In this document: positions 18,059 through 27,122 of the stretch, one piece after another | Position numbering within the stretch: position 1 is the first letter of the stretch | Layout of the letters: the number at the start of each line of letters is the position of its first letter | From: Gordonia amarae NBRC 15530 | GTDB lineage: Bacteria > Actinomycetota > Actinomycetes > Mycobacteriales > Mycobacteriaceae | Direction: 5' to 3' | Assembly (NCBI RefSeq): GCF_000241345.1 | Contig: NZ_BAED01000058.1 | Coordinates: forward strand, 1-64,000 | DNA length: 64,000 nucleotides | The notes under the pieces: model-generated | What the model was told of the DNA's origin: nothing | The model's database searches: none | The model's input: only the letters and a program-made list of their open reading frames with translations | Position numbers and translations under genes: made by a program

Positions 18059-19573
18059 TCAGGGCATGATCGCGGTGCGCTGCACCGGTTCGGGAGCGGC
18101 CTGCCGCGAGTACAGGCCGCGCCGCAGGGCGAACAACAATTGGTTGCGTGTCTCGCGTGGATCGATCAACTCGTCGAATCCCATCATCTCGGCCGAATAG
18201 TAAGACGCGGCAAGTTCCATGTCGCGCAACTGTTTTGCCATATCCGCATCCGCCCCGGACGCAGAACTCAACGCCCCCGCCCCCATCGCTCCCATGGTCG
18301 CCCCAGGATAGGCGAAGGCCGCGACCTGATTGTCGAAACCGAGCAAAGACATCACCATCGACCCGAAGCCGTAGGCCTTGCGCAGGGTCAGGTGCAGTTT
18401 CAGGGTGGTCGCGGTGGTCTGGGCGGCGAACATCTTGCCACCGGCCAGCAGCACGCCCTCACGCTCGGACCTGCTGCCGGGCAGCATGCCGGGATTGTCG
18501 GCGAGGAAGATCAGCGGCAGGTGGAACGAGTCGGCGACCTGGATGAAGTGCGCGGCCTTGTCCGCGGCCGCGGCGTCGATCGACCCGGCCAGCACCTGCG
18601 GCTGGTTGGCCACCACCGCCACCGGATGCCCGCCGAGGTGGCCGAGCGCGCAGATCACGGCCTGCCCGAACTTCGGCTGGATCTCCATCCAGTCGTCGGT
18701 GTCGAGCACGATGTCGAGGACGTCGTGCATGTCATAGACGCGGCGGTTGTCGCGGGAGACCACCTCGAGCAACTCCGACGAGTCGCGGGGCCCGGTGATC
18801 TCCGGGTCGTCGGCGTCGCCGGGGCGCGGCGCCGGATACGACCAGGCGCTCGGCGGGAAGTACGACAGGTAGCGGCGCACCTCGTTCAGGCAGGTCAGGT
18901 CGTCGGCGTAGTGGTTGTGGATGACGCCGCTGGGGATGGCGACGGTGGGCCCGCCCAGGTCTTCTTTGGAGATGTCCTCACCGGTCGAGGCCTTCACCAC
19001 CGGCGGTCCGGCGGTGAAGATCGATCCCTGGTCGCTCATCACCCGGAAGTCGGAGACCGGCGCCACCAGTGCGCCGTGACCGGCCGACGGCCCGAGCACC
19101 GCGGTCACGATCGGCACCTTGCCCGAGCACTGGGCCTGCATCAGGAGATCGGTGGGGGTGCGACCGTAGTGGTCGCCGGTGGGCCGGAAGCCCGCGCCTT
19201 CGAGCAGCATCACCATCGGGATCCGGTTGCGCAGGGCGAGTTCGGCGACGCGATACCGCTTGGCGTTGCTGCCGGGGGCGATGGTGCCGGCGAAGGTGGT
19301 GAAGTCCTCGGCGCCGACGACCACCGGCATGCCGTTGATCTCGCCGGTGCCGGTGACGATGGCGTCGGCGGCGATCTCACCGCCGACCAGGGTGCCGAAC
19401 TCCTGGAAGCTGCCGGGATCGAGCAGCGCGCGGACCCGGGCGCGGGCGTCGAGCTTGCCCTTGGCGCGGTGCTTGGCCACCCGCTCGGCGCCACCCATCG
19501 CATAGGAGCGTTTGCGGCGCGCCTCCAGGTCGTCCAGGGTTTCGTCCCAGGCTCCTGCCTGCGTCGAGGTCAT
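18059..19573 (-). CDS. acyl-CoA carboxylase, carboxyltransferase (beta) subunit
   Basis: A 504-residue member of the propionyl/acetyl-CoA carboxylase beta family (crotonase-fold carboxyltransferase), seen from GKLDARARVRALLDPGSFQE near the N-terminus, GPSAGHGALVAPVSDF and a C-terminal region with YGFGSMVMSLLGFDNQ. It transfers carboxyl from biotin to an acyl-CoA. No biotin carboxylase or carrier gene is nearby, so it must use a partner from elsewhere. ATG 19573 has a GGAGG site. It appears to head the mce operon, being 28 bases from yrbEB, which is unusual. Confidence 0.85.
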   Translation of the reverse strand: MTSTQAGAWDETLDDLEARRKRSYAMGGAERVAKHRAKGKLDARARVRALLDPGSFQEFGTLVGGEIAADAIVTGTGEINGMPVVVGAEDFTTFAGTIAPGSNAKRYRVAELALRNRIPMVMLLEGAGFRPTGDHYGRTPTDLLMQAQCSGKVPIVTAVLGPSAGHGALVAPVSDFRVMSDQGSIFTAGPPVVKASTGEDISKEDLGGPTVAIPSGVIHNHYADDLTCLNEVRRYLSYFPPSAWSYPAPRPGDADDPEITGPRDSSELLEVVSRDNRRVYDMHDVLDIVLDTDDWMEIQPKFGQAVICALGHLGGHPVAVVANQPQVLAGSIDAAAADKAAHFIQVADSFHLPLIFLADNPGMLPGSRSEREGVLLAGGKMFAAQTTATTLKLHLTLRKAYGFGSMVMSLLGFDNQVAAFAYPGATMGAMGAGALSSASGADADMAKQLRDMELAASYYSAEMMGFDELIDPRETRNQLLFALRRGLYSRQAAPEPVQRTAIMP

Positions 19574-19621
19574 CGGGCCTCCGTGTCTCTCGTCTTGGTG
19601 CCGGCCGTTCCGGCGGACCAT

Positions 19622-19635
19622 TTCACTGTTGTGAA
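19622..19635. promoter_or_regulatory. palindrome before the carboxyltransferase-mce operon
   Basis: TTCAC, TGTT, GTGAA: a 5-bp inverted repeat with a 4-base centre, 49-62 bases before the carboxyltransferase start, in the 107-bp gap that should hold the operon promoter. It resembles a small repressor site; the regulator is not identifiable. Confidence 0.4.
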
Positions 19636-19680
19636 TCAGGTATTTAGGGTTACGACATCAGCACCGGGGAATATTGTGCG

Positions 19681-20517
19681 TCAGCCGTCGGCTTTCAGGG
19701 GCGGGAATTGCGGATCCCGTTTCTCGAAGAAGCTGGTGATGCCTTCGATGACATCGGGCTGCTTGATCGAAAGATTCATCAGCTCAACGGATTTCGCGGT
19801 GGTCGCGGCGACGGCGGCGCGGTCGGACTCATCGTAGAGCTGCCCCTTGATCTGCGCCAGCGCCCACGGCGAACACCGTGTCGCCAGTTCGTCGGCGTAT
19901 TCGATGACCCGAGTCAGTAAATCCGCGTCGTCGACGACTTCTTTCACCAGACCGAGCCGGGAGGCCTCGGCCGCGTCGAACTTACGGCCCGACAGCAGCA
20001 GGTCCGCGGCGGGCGCGGCCCCCACCACCCGCGGCAGGATCCACGAGATACCTTGCTCGGCAACAAGACCCAGCCTGACGAAGGTGGCACCGAACTTGGC
20101 GCTCGCCGCGGCGAAGCGGACATCGCACATCAGCGCGAGGGTGAAGCCGAATCCGATACACGGCCCGTTGATGGCCGCGATGACCGGTTTGCGCAGCGCC
20201 GTCAGGGTATACGGTTGCCGCTCACCCAGAATCGCACCGAGCGCGTTCTCGTCGGTATTGCCCAGATCGTCGCCGAGCGACTCGGTGCTGGTGGCACCGC
20301 CACCCGAGAGGTCGGCGCCGGCGCAGAAACCGCGGCCGGCACCGGTGACGACGATGACGCGCACCGCCTCGTCGGCGTCGGCCTCGTCGATCAGCCGGTA
20401 GAACGGGACGGCGAGGTCCATCCCCCAGGCGTTGAGCCGGTCGGGGCGGTTGAGGGTGAGCACCGCGACGCCGTTGTCGCGGAGTTCGTAGCCGACTGCG
20501 TCTGCGGTGGACGTCAT
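19681..20517 (-). CDS. enoyl-CoA hydratase/isomerase family protein
   Basis: A 278-residue crotonase-fold protein: GRGFCAGADLS (oxyanion-hole segment), PVIAAINGPCIGFGFTLALM and FVRLGLVAEQGISWILPRVV with a glutamate in the catalytic region. ATG 20517 overlaps the P450 stop (ATGA), so the two are translated together. It likely hydrates or isomerises an unsaturated acyl-CoA made from the P450 product after activation. A polar insertion (about residues 74-92) follows the ADLS motif. Confidence 0.88.
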   Translation of the reverse strand: MTSTADAVGYELRDNGVAVLTLNRPDRLNAWGMDLAVPFYRLIDEADADEAVRVIVVTGAGRGFCAGADLSGGGATSTESLGDDLGNTDENALGAILGERQPYTLTALRKPVIAAINGPCIGFGFTLALMCDVRFAAASAKFGATFVRLGLVAEQGISWILPRVVGAAPAADLLLSGRKFDAAEASRLGLVKEVVDDADLLTRVIEYADELATRCSPWALAQIKGQLYDESDRAAVAATTAKSVELMNLSIKQPDVIEGITSFFEKRDPQFPPLKADG

Positions 20518-21746
20518 CGCAGCGAGTAGCGGATCGGGAGGTGTTTGAGGCCTCCGACGAACGTGGTCGCGGTCAGTTGCGGCTCCCCGGCGAGTTCGAT
20601 GTGGTCGAGGCGGGAGAGCAGTTCGGTGAAGAAGGCCGCGATCTCCATCCGGGCCAGCGGTGCGCCGAGGCAGAAGTGCAGGCCGTGCCCGAACGCCAGA
20701 TGCTTGTTGGGTTCGCGTTCGATATTGAAGGCGAACGGATCGTCGAAGGCGTCCTCGTCGCGGTTGGCCGACACGTACGACAACAGCACCGCATCTCCGG
20801 CCTTGATGGTCTTGCCGTGCAGTTCGGTGTCCTCGGCAGCGGTGCGCATGAACTCCTTGACCGGGGTGACCCAGCGGATCATCTCCTCGACGGCCGTCGG
20901 CATCAGGTCGGGATTGTCGCGCAGCTTGGCGAGCTGATCGGGATTTTCGATGAGCGCCTGCAGGCCACCGGTGATGGAGCTACTGGTGGTGTCGTGGCCG
21001 GCGGTGGCGACGATCGCGTAGTAGGAGACGGTCTGGATGTCGTCGAGCGGGGCGCCGTCGACGGTGGCGTTGGCGATGGCCGAGGCGAGGTCGTCGGTGG
21101 GGTTGGCGCGGCGGTTCTCGGTGAGCTTCTGGAAGTAGGCGAACATGTCGAGCATCGCCATCATGTTCTCTTCGTCGCTGGTGCCACGCTGCAGTTCCGG
21201 ATCGTCATTGCCGACGAGTTCCTGGGTGAGTTTGAGCATGAACGCGAAGTCGTCCTCGGGGATGCCGAGCAGCGACATGATGACGTACAGCGGGTAGTCG
21301 ACGCCGACGGTCTGCACGAAGTCGCATTCGCCGCCGGCCGCGGCCAGCTTGTCGACGAAGCGCTTGGCCAGCGCGTTGACCTGCTCCTGCAGCTGGGCCA
21401 GGGCGCTGGGCTTGAACCAGTTGACGCCGATGGCGCGGTACTGCCGGTGCTTGGCGCCGTCCATGTGGATCAGGGTGTCGATGCCGACCTGCTGCTGCAG
21501 TCGGTCCTGTTCGGCGGTCATCAGCACCGGGCGCGGGGAGTTGGTGAACGTCTTGGCGGCGCGTTCGACCTTGATGATGTCGGCGTACCTGGTGACAGCC
21601 CAGAACGGGGTGTAGCCCTCGACCTCGACCAGCGAGACCGGGTCGTCGCGGCGCGCGGCCGCGAGGGCGGCGTACAGCGCCTCGGGATCCTTGTAGGCTG
21701 CCGGGGTGGCCAGTACGGCGGCCGGCACCGCCTCTGCTGTGGTCAT
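20514..21746 (-). CDS. cytochrome P450
   Basis: A 410-residue soluble bacterial P450. Visible motifs: I-helix AGHDTTSSS, ExxR as EEMIR, and the haem loop FGHGLHFCLGAP with the thiolate ligand C359. ATG 21746 has an AAAGGCGG site; a longer frame to 21788 is unsupported. It forms an operon with the enoyl-CoA hydratase and is divergent from an acyl-CoA ligase. Class I bacterial P450s need a ferredoxin; the 3Fe-4S ferredoxin at 5228 carries a related operator. The CYP family number cannot be set from sequence reading alone; substrates of neighbours suggest a lipid, isoprenoid or steroid-like compound. Confidence 0.92.
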   Translation of the reverse strand: MTTAEAVPAAVLATPAAYKDPEALYAALAAARRDDPVSLVEVEGYTPFWAVTRYADIIKVERAAKTFTNSPRPVLMTAEQDRLQQQVGIDTLIHMDGAKHRQYRAIGVNWFKPSALAQLQEQVNALAKRFVDKLAAAGGECDFVQTVGVDYPLYVIMSLLGIPEDDFAFMLKLTQELVGNDDPELQRGTSDEENMMAMLDMFAYFQKLTENRRANPTDDLASAIANATVDGAPLDDIQTVSYYAIVATAGHDTTSSSITGGLQALIENPDQLAKLRDNPDLMPTAVEEMIRWVTPVKEFMRTAAEDTELHGKTIKAGDAVLLSYVSANRDEDAFDDPFAFNIEREPNKHLAFGHGLHFCLGAPLARMEIAAFFTELLSRLDHIELAGEPQLTATTFVGGLKHLPIRYSLR

Positions 21747-21850
21747 CGTTCCGCCTTTCACCTGGTGCTGCGCACCACGGTCGGACATGAGCTGTCGGAC
21801 ATGGGCTGCGAGGGCTGGGTTCTACGTCACACTAGGTCGACTGACGATCT

Positions 21851-21871
21851 TACCGCAAGGCTTACGGGATT
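21851..21871. promoter_or_regulatory. operator-like site on the P450 side (copy 3)
   Basis: TACCG, CAAGGC, TTACGG matches copy 1 at 13 of 21 positions, keeping both half-site cores and their spacing. It lies 105 bases before the P450 start in the 263-bp divergent promoter region. Weakest of the inward copies, but only 22 bases from a strong one. Confidence 0.4.
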
Positions 21872-21893
21872 GTTTACGTCCACACAGATGAAC

Positions 21894-21914
21894 AACCGTT
21901 GTCATTACAGTAAG
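21894..21914. promoter_or_regulatory. operator between P450 and fadD (copy 4)
   Basis: AACCGTTGTCATT followed by ACAGTAAG matches copy 1 at 18 of 21 positions. It lies 96 bases before the acyl-CoA ligase start and in the divergent promoter region with the P450, so it may control both directions. Confidence 0.68.
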
Positions 21915-22009
21915 GACGCTTGACAGTGCGGCCGAGGCCACGGAAGTATGACTGCCATCACAGCGACGTCCAGCCCGGCGTCGCGTCGTCTTCGCGGAGG
22001 TACAAGCGC

Positions 22010-23671
22010 ATGGAATGGACCGTGGGAACCGTCATCGACGCCATCGCCGACACGATCCCCGACCGGCTCATGACCATCTGCGGCGACCGGCGCAGCACCT
22101 ACCGCGAGGCCTCCGAGCGCACCACCGCCCTGGCGAAGTTCCTGGTGAGCGAGGGCTTCGGCATCCACACCGAGCGCGCCGACCTGCAGCCATGGGAGTG
22201 CGGACAGGACCGGGTCGCGCTGATCATGCACAACGACCTGTACCCCGACGCGTTCATCGCCTGCTCCAAGGCACGCGTGGTGCCGGTCAACGTCAACTAC
22301 CACTACACGCCCGCCGAAATCCGGGAACTGCTCGACTACGTCGCACCGCGCGGAGTCATCGGGCACCGGTCGCTGCTGGCCAAGCTCGGTGACGCGCTGC
22401 CCGATACTGTCGAACTGATCGTCTCCATCCCTGATGAGACTCACGATCAGGCCCCGGCCGGCCCCATCGACGGGGCCGTTGAGTTCGACGATGCCTTGAC
22501 GCAGGGCCGCTCGTGGGACGGCACCCTCCCCGAGGCCACTCCCGACGATGTGGTGATGATGTGCACCGGCGGCACCACCGGACGCCCCAAGGGCGTGCTG
22601 TGGCGCCAGGGCGACCAGTATGTGGTGTCGATGAACGGCGGAGTGCACGAGCACGTCGACGAGATCCATCAGAAGGTGCAGTACGCCGGAGCGCCGTGGT
22701 TCGCGGTGTCGCCGCTCATGCATGCCGCCGGTCTGCTCACCGCGTTCGCCGGAATCCTCAACGGACAGACCGCTGTACTGTACGACCGCACCAAATTCGA
22801 TCCGCACCGGGTGCTCGCCACCATCGAACGCGAGAAGATCGGCCTGATGACGATGGTCGGCGACGCCTACGCCGTCGGCCTCATCGACGGCATCCGCGGC
22901 GGCGAATACGACGTGTCGACGCTGTTCTCCGTCGCCTCCGGCGGTGCACCGCTCAACGTCGAGCATCAGAAGACGCTTCGCGAGCTCCTGCCCGGGGTGA
23001 TCCTGGTCAACGGGTACGGCTCCACCGAAACCGGCAACGTCGCCTTCGGCGCGAGTGAGAACGACGAGACCACCACGATCGTCGGGTTCACGCCGCACGC
23101 CGACACCCGCATCGCCTCCGAAGACCTCACCGGCTTCCTCGAACCGGGCGCCGACGAGGACGGCTGGGTGGTGCGGCAGGGCCGGATGCCGTTGGGCTAC
23201 TTCTCCGATCCCGAGGCCACCAACAAGACCTTTCTCACCGTCGACGGGGTGCGTGTCGTGCAGTCCGGCGACCGCGGGCGGATCTCCCAGGACGGCAAAT
23301 TGTTGCTGCGCGGCAGGGATTCGCTGGTCATCAACACCGGTGGCGAGAAGGTGTTCGCCGAGGAGGTCGAGGAGGTACTGCGCACCTTCGAGCACATCGA
23401 CGACGTCCTCGTCGTCGGGCGGCCCAGCGAGCGTTGGGGTTCGGAGGTGGTGGCCGTGGCCTCCGGTGACGATGAGCTGGTCGCCTCCGTCGAATCGGGT
23501 GAGCTGCAGCGGTATTGCCGCGACAAGCTGGCCGGGTACAAGGTACCCAAGGAGGTCGTGGTCGTCGACGCGGTGCGCCGCCTCGGCAACGGCAAGGGCG
23601 ACTACCGGTGGGCCAGGGCCGCGGCCTCGCCCTCCGGTGTCCCGGCACCTCCTCGGGATACAGTGGCCTGA
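22010..23671 (+). CDS. acyl-CoA ligase (FadD family)
   Basis: A 553-residue adenylate-forming enzyme: P-loop CTGGTTGRPKG, YGSTETGN, a GDRGR motif and the C-terminal catalytic lysine region GNGKGDYRWA. It activates a carboxylic acid to its CoA thioester through an acyl-AMP. The layout (TGGTTG, VLWR, NTGGEKVF) resembles the FadD17/FadD19 group that acts on sterol side chains or similar branched acids, but the substrate is inferred. ATG 22010 has GCGGAGG upstream. It overlaps the hydrolase start (TGATG) and sits behind an operator shared with other genes. Confidence 0.9.
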   Translation: MEWTVGTVIDAIADTIPDRLMTICGDRRSTYREASERTTALAKFLVSEGFGIHTERADLQPWECGQDRVALIMHNDLYPDAFIACSKARVVPVNVNYHYTPAEIRELLDYVAPRGVIGHRSLLAKLGDALPDTVELIVSIPDETHDQAPAGPIDGAVEFDDALTQGRSWDGTLPEATPDDVVMMCTGGTTGRPKGVLWRQGDQYVVSMNGGVHEHVDEIHQKVQYAGAPWFAVSPLMHAAGLLTAFAGILNGQTAVLYDRTKFDPHRVLATIEREKIGLMTMVGDAYAVGLIDGIRGGEYDVSTLFSVASGGAPLNVEHQKTLRELLPGVILVNGYGSTETGNVAFGASENDETTTIVGFTPHADTRIASEDLTGFLEPGADEDGWVVRQGRMPLGYFSDPEATNKTFLTVDGVRVVQSGDRGRISQDGKLLLRGRDSLVINTGGEKVFAEEVEEVLRTFEHIDDVLVVGRPSERWGSEVVAVASGDDELVASVESGELQRYCRDKLAGYKVPKEVVVVDAVRRLGNGKGDYRWARAAASPSGVPAPPRDTVA

Positions 23672-24507
23672 TGGCCGACCGCATCACCGAATACCGCAAC
23701 GGCGACTACGTTTTCGACGTCATCGACGCGGGACCGATCGACGGCACGCCGATCGTGCTGTTGCACGGGTTCCCGCAGCGTGCCACCGCCTGGGATCTCG
23801 TCGCCCCGCTGCTGCACGCACAGGGGTTCCGGACACTGGCACCGGACCAGCGCGGCTACTCGCCCCGGGCCCGGCCCGGGCGGCGCCGCGACTACACCCT
23901 GAGTGCGCTGGCCGGTGACGTGGTCGCCCTGTTCGACGCGATCGGCGCCGGCCCTGTCCATCTCGTCGGACACGACTGGGGCGCCATGGTGGCATGGTCG
24001 GTCGCCGCCAAGCATCCCGACAGGGTGAAAAGCCTGACCACACTGTCGGTTCCGCATCCGTCTGCCTACCGGGCCGCCATGCCGCACGGCCAGATCTTCC
24101 GCAGCTGGTATGCGGCCCTTATCAACATCCCCCGACTTCCGGAAGTGTTCCTCAGCAAGGCGTTCGCATCCCCGGACGCGCGGGCGCGCATCGGCCTGCC
24201 GGCAGAGTCCGCGGACCGGCTTTATGACGACATCATCGCCTCGGGCTCCCTGCCCGGTGCCCTCAATTGGTACCGGGCACTGCCGTTCTGGTCCAAGGAA
24301 GACATCGCGCCCGGCACCGTCCGCGTCCCCACCACCCACGTGTGGAGTGACGGCGATTTCTACCTCAGCCGCTACGGTGCCCGGCACAGCGGCCGCTGGG
24401 TCGACGCCCCGTACGAGTTCCGGATCATCGCCGGCGCCAACCACTGGCTCCCCGAAATCCACCCCGCCGAGATCGCCGACGCCATCCTGGATCGGGTGCG
24501 CGGCTGA
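23671..24507 (+). CDS. alpha/beta hydrolase, epoxide-hydrolase-like
   Basis: A 278-residue alpha/beta hydrolase with HGFP (oxyanion), the nucleophile elbow GHDWGAM (D102), a lid tyrosine in NWYRA, an acid candidate in WSDGDFYL and the C-terminal histidine in GANHWLPE. An aspartate nucleophile and lid tyrosine fit epoxide hydrolases better than esterases. It is translationally coupled to the acyl-CoA ligase and may open an epoxide formed by the P450 (inference). A haloalkane dehalogenase is a less likely alternative. Confidence 0.82.
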   Translation: MADRITEYRNGDYVFDVIDAGPIDGTPIVLLHGFPQRATAWDLVAPLLHAQGFRTLAPDQRGYSPRARPGRRRDYTLSALAGDVVALFDAIGAGPVHLVGHDWGAMVAWSVAAKHPDRVKSLTTLSVPHPSAYRAAMPHGQIFRSWYAALINIPRLPEVFLSKAFASPDARARIGLPAESADRLYDDIIASGSLPGALNWYRALPFWSKEDIAPGTVRVPTTHVWSDGDFYLSRYGARHSGRWVDAPYEFRIIAGANHWLPEIHPAEIADAILDRVRG

Positions 24508-24540
24508 GGGTCCGAGGTGGTCACGGCATGCACCGAAAGG

Positions 24541-25860
24541 TCACCGGACCATCTCGCCCGCGACCACGGCGAGCGTCGCACCTGAGCCGTCCCGGATGAC
24601 GAAGTCGGCCGGCGATCCGTTCACCGGCGTTCGGAGAAGGCCCACGGCTTCCGCCGCGGTCAATCGTTCCGATGGGCCGGCGATCTGGCCGCCGGGGACC
24701 CGCCGGGTGACCGCGGCGTCGATGATCGCGGCCGGGTCCAGCGGGCCGTAGGGGGCGTCGCTCGACAGGGCCACCGGAACCCCCGCTTCGATGAGACTGG
24801 CGCAGCGGTAGAGGTTCTCGCGATCGGATGGGTCGACGTCGCGGAGGTAGTCGTGGCCGCGGTCGGCGAGGAAACCGGGCTGGGTGACCACGGTGACGCG
24901 AAGGCGGACCAGGTCGTCGATGAGGTCGGGTGGGACGATCGCGGCATGCTCGATGCGGTCGGCTCCGGTCGGGCCGGCATCGTCGAGGGCGGCGAGCGTG
25001 AGGATCAGGGCCTCGCGGGTGACGCAGTGGACGGCGACGGCGCGGCCGGCGTCGTGGGCGGCACGGATGCGTTCGGTCAGGTCGTCGAGGTCGGGCAAAC
25101 CGGAGTCGGCGACGACGATCTTGTACGGCCCCGTCGTTATCCGGGGTTCGGTGATGGTGCGGCCCAACGGAACCCCGAGCAGGTGGACGCGCTGCGGGAT
25201 CGCACCGGCGGCCACCGCCGACCGCAGGTGGGCGAGGGCGGTGTCGTCGAGGTCGGGGGTGGCGTCGGTGACCGAGGTGATGCCGAGAGACAACAGTTCG
25301 GCCCCGACGGCGGCGAGGTCGGGAAATCCTGTGGTGGGCAGCCGTTCTCGCAGCCAGTCGTCGGCGCGGAAGATGCGGCCGGTGGCGGTGCCATCGGACC
25401 GTCGTTCGATACCGGCGTGGTGGGCGGTGTCGAGGCCGAGGAGCCGGGCACCGAGACCGTTGACCATCCACATCGCGCCGCTGCGGTGGGAGATCCGCAC
25501 CGGACGATCGGCGTACATCCGGTCCAAGGTGGTTGAATCCAGGTCACCGGCAACGGTTTCGGCGTACCCGATTCCCCGGACCCAGCCGTTGTCGTCGGCG
25601 GTCGCACCCGCCAGCGCGGACGCGAACCCCGCGCCGTCGACAACCTCAGGCGGACCGCATTTCACCGATCGCCGCACTGCCGCGAGGGCATGCAGGTGCA
25701 GGTGGTGGTCGGTGTAGCCGGGCTCCGCCGTTCCGCCTTCGCAGTCGACGACCCGCTCCCTCACGGTCCGCCTCAGGTCCGGATCGATCGCTTCGATCGT
25801 GCTGCCGGCCACACGGATACGTGTCATCGCACCATCGACGACCACATTCGTCAGCAGCAT
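24541..25860 (-). CDS. amidohydrolase family protein
   Basis: A 439-residue metal-dependent hydrolase of the amidohydrolase superfamily (the longer type with N- and C-terminal beta-sandwich parts). Metal-site candidates: TDHHLHLHA, AVHCVTRE, RIEHAAI and SSDAPYGPLD. ATG 25860 overlaps the stop of the CoA-transferase-like gene by one base. The reaction, cleavage of an amide, imine or similar bond, cannot be named more exactly. A conserved pairing with a CoA-transferase would suggest ring opening in a catabolic route (inference). Confidence 0.82.
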   Translation of the reverse strand: MLLTNVVVDGAMTRIRVAGSTIEAIDPDLRRTVRERVVDCEGGTAEPGYTDHHLHLHALAAVRRSVKCGPPEVVDGAGFASALAGATADDNGWVRGIGYAETVAGDLDSTTLDRMYADRPVRISHRSGAMWMVNGLGARLLGLDTAHHAGIERRSDGTATGRIFRADDWLRERLPTTGFPDLAAVGAELLSLGITSVTDATPDLDDTALAHLRSAVAAGAIPQRVHLLGVPLGRTITEPRITTGPYKIVVADSGLPDLDDLTERIRAAHDAGRAVAVHCVTREALILTLAALDDAGPTGADRIEHAAIVPPDLIDDLVRLRVTVVTQPGFLADRGHDYLRDVDPSDRENLYRCASLIEAGVPVALSSDAPYGPLDPAAIIDAAVTRRVPGGQIAGPSERLTAAEAVGLLRTPVNGSPADFVIRDGSGATLAVVAGEMVR

Positions 25861-27035
25861 CACAGCTCCCCGAACACCGAGTCGGTATCCGCGCCGGACG
25901 CCGGTGCTGTTCCGCCGGGCACACGCGATCTCGGCGCGGCGACGGCGTACCCGGTGGGCGTGACCCACTCGTCTCCGGATCGCACGCAGGCGGCGGACCG
26001 TTCCCCCGTCAGCGTCGACGCCACCGTCTTGGCCATCGAAAGATCATGCACCACACCAGGTTCACCGAGAGCGAGGACCGCCGCGGTGAGCCCGGTGAGC
26101 GGATCGGCGATGGCATCGCCGCAGAAGACCGGATCGCCTGCGTCATCAAACGCCACCAGACCCGCCGCCGCGGCGACGTCGTCGCCGAACCCGATCCGGT
26201 GGGAGTCGCGGCCGAAGGCGGTGATCGATATCCACGTCGCACCCGACGCCGCCACCTCGTCCGCGTCGATCCCGAAGCCGCGCAGCGCCCTTGGCCGCGA
26301 TGCCTCGATCACGATGTCCGCCGATGCCACCAGTTCGGTGAGCCTGCGACGGTCGGCCGGGTCGGCGGGGTCGAAGACGACGCTCCGATGACCGGCGTGC
26401 AGGAGGTCGTAGAACTCCCGGTTGCCGCGCCGCGCGCCGTCGGGCCGGGTGGTGGTCTCCACCTTGATGACCTCGGCACCCCCGAGCCCCAGCAGCTGGG
26501 CACACAGCGGCCCCGCCCACAGGGCGCTGAAGTCCACCACCCGCAACCCTTTCGGTGATCTTCCTCCGCGCAGTCGTACCGGCGTTCGCGGCGGTGAGGA
26601 CACCGAATGGGCTGCGAGGCCGAGGAGTTCGGCGCGCTCATCGAGTTCGGCTCCGGGGTGTGCCGCCAGCCAATGCTCAAGTTGCGGCCACGGATCATCG
26701 GCGTCGATATCGCCGGAGATGAGTGCGCCGTACAGGACCGGATCGTCGGGCCGCGAACACGACAGCGCCGCCCAGCCGTCGGCCGTGAGCAACAGTCGGG
26801 TGTGACCACCGGGCGCGATCCGGCCGGCCCGGGTCATACCGGTGAACGCCGCCCGCTCCCCCAGCAGCACCGCACCGTCGACATCGATCACTCCGCCGGA
26901 TACCGTTCGCAGGATGTCCGCACAATGCCGGGCCCACGACGCCGCACTCCCGGGCGGCACGATCGGGCGCGCGGCGTGACCGGTCAGTGCGACCACTCCG
27001 CTCGCTGCCCAGTCGTGTTCGGTGCCTGGATTCAT
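25860..27035 (-). CDS. CoA-transferase family III (CaiB/BaiF) protein, segments in unusual order
   Basis: A 391-residue protein. The usual N-terminal CaiB motif (LRVVDFSALWAGPLCAQLLG, then GAEVIKVET) starts only near residue 165, and a stretch like the normal C-terminal part (LLLTADGWAALSCS) lies near residue 85, so the two halves look swapped relative to standard family members. The region GDAIADPLTGL aligns with the usual aspartate segment. ATG 27035 has GCGGGACG upstream. It may transfer CoA between acids or act as a racemase-like member; catalytic competence is uncertain. Confidence 0.75.
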   Translation of the reverse strand: MNPGTEHDWAASGVVALTGHAARPIVPPGSAASWARHCADILRTVSGGVIDVDGAVLLGERAAFTGMTRAGRIAPGGHTRLLLTADGWAALSCSRPDDPVLYGALISGDIDADDPWPQLEHWLAAHPGAELDERAELLGLAAHSVSSPPRTPVRLRGGRSPKGLRVVDFSALWAGPLCAQLLGLGGAEVIKVETTTRPDGARRGNREFYDLLHAGHRSVVFDPADPADRRRLTELVASADIVIEASRPRALRGFGIDADEVAASGATWISITAFGRDSHRIGFGDDVAAAAGLVAFDDAGDPVFCGDAIADPLTGLTAAVLALGEPGVVHDLSMAKTVASTLTGERSAACVRSGDEWVTPTGYAVAAPRSRVPGGTAPASGADTDSVFGEL

Positions 27036-27113
27036 CGACGTCCCGCCGACTCTCTCACCACACGATCCTCCACAAGCACAGCACGGCCCCGCAGGCAACT
27101 ACCTACGCACCAC

Positions 27114-27122
27114 TGTGTCACA
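27114..27122. promoter_or_regulatory. TGTG/CACA site before the CoA-transferase gene
   Basis: TGTG, T, CACA lies across the TetR stop codon and 79 bases before the CoA-transferase start. It shares the half-site TGTCAC with the palindrome at 27777-27791, so the same TetR protein may act on both sides (inference). The site is short and could occur by chance. Confidence 0.3.

Noticed and set aside
18140-19837. A 565-codon plus-strand frame over the carboxyltransferase
   Set aside because: The minus strand gives a complete carboxyltransferase; the plus frame has His/Gly/Arg-rich shadow composition and no motif.
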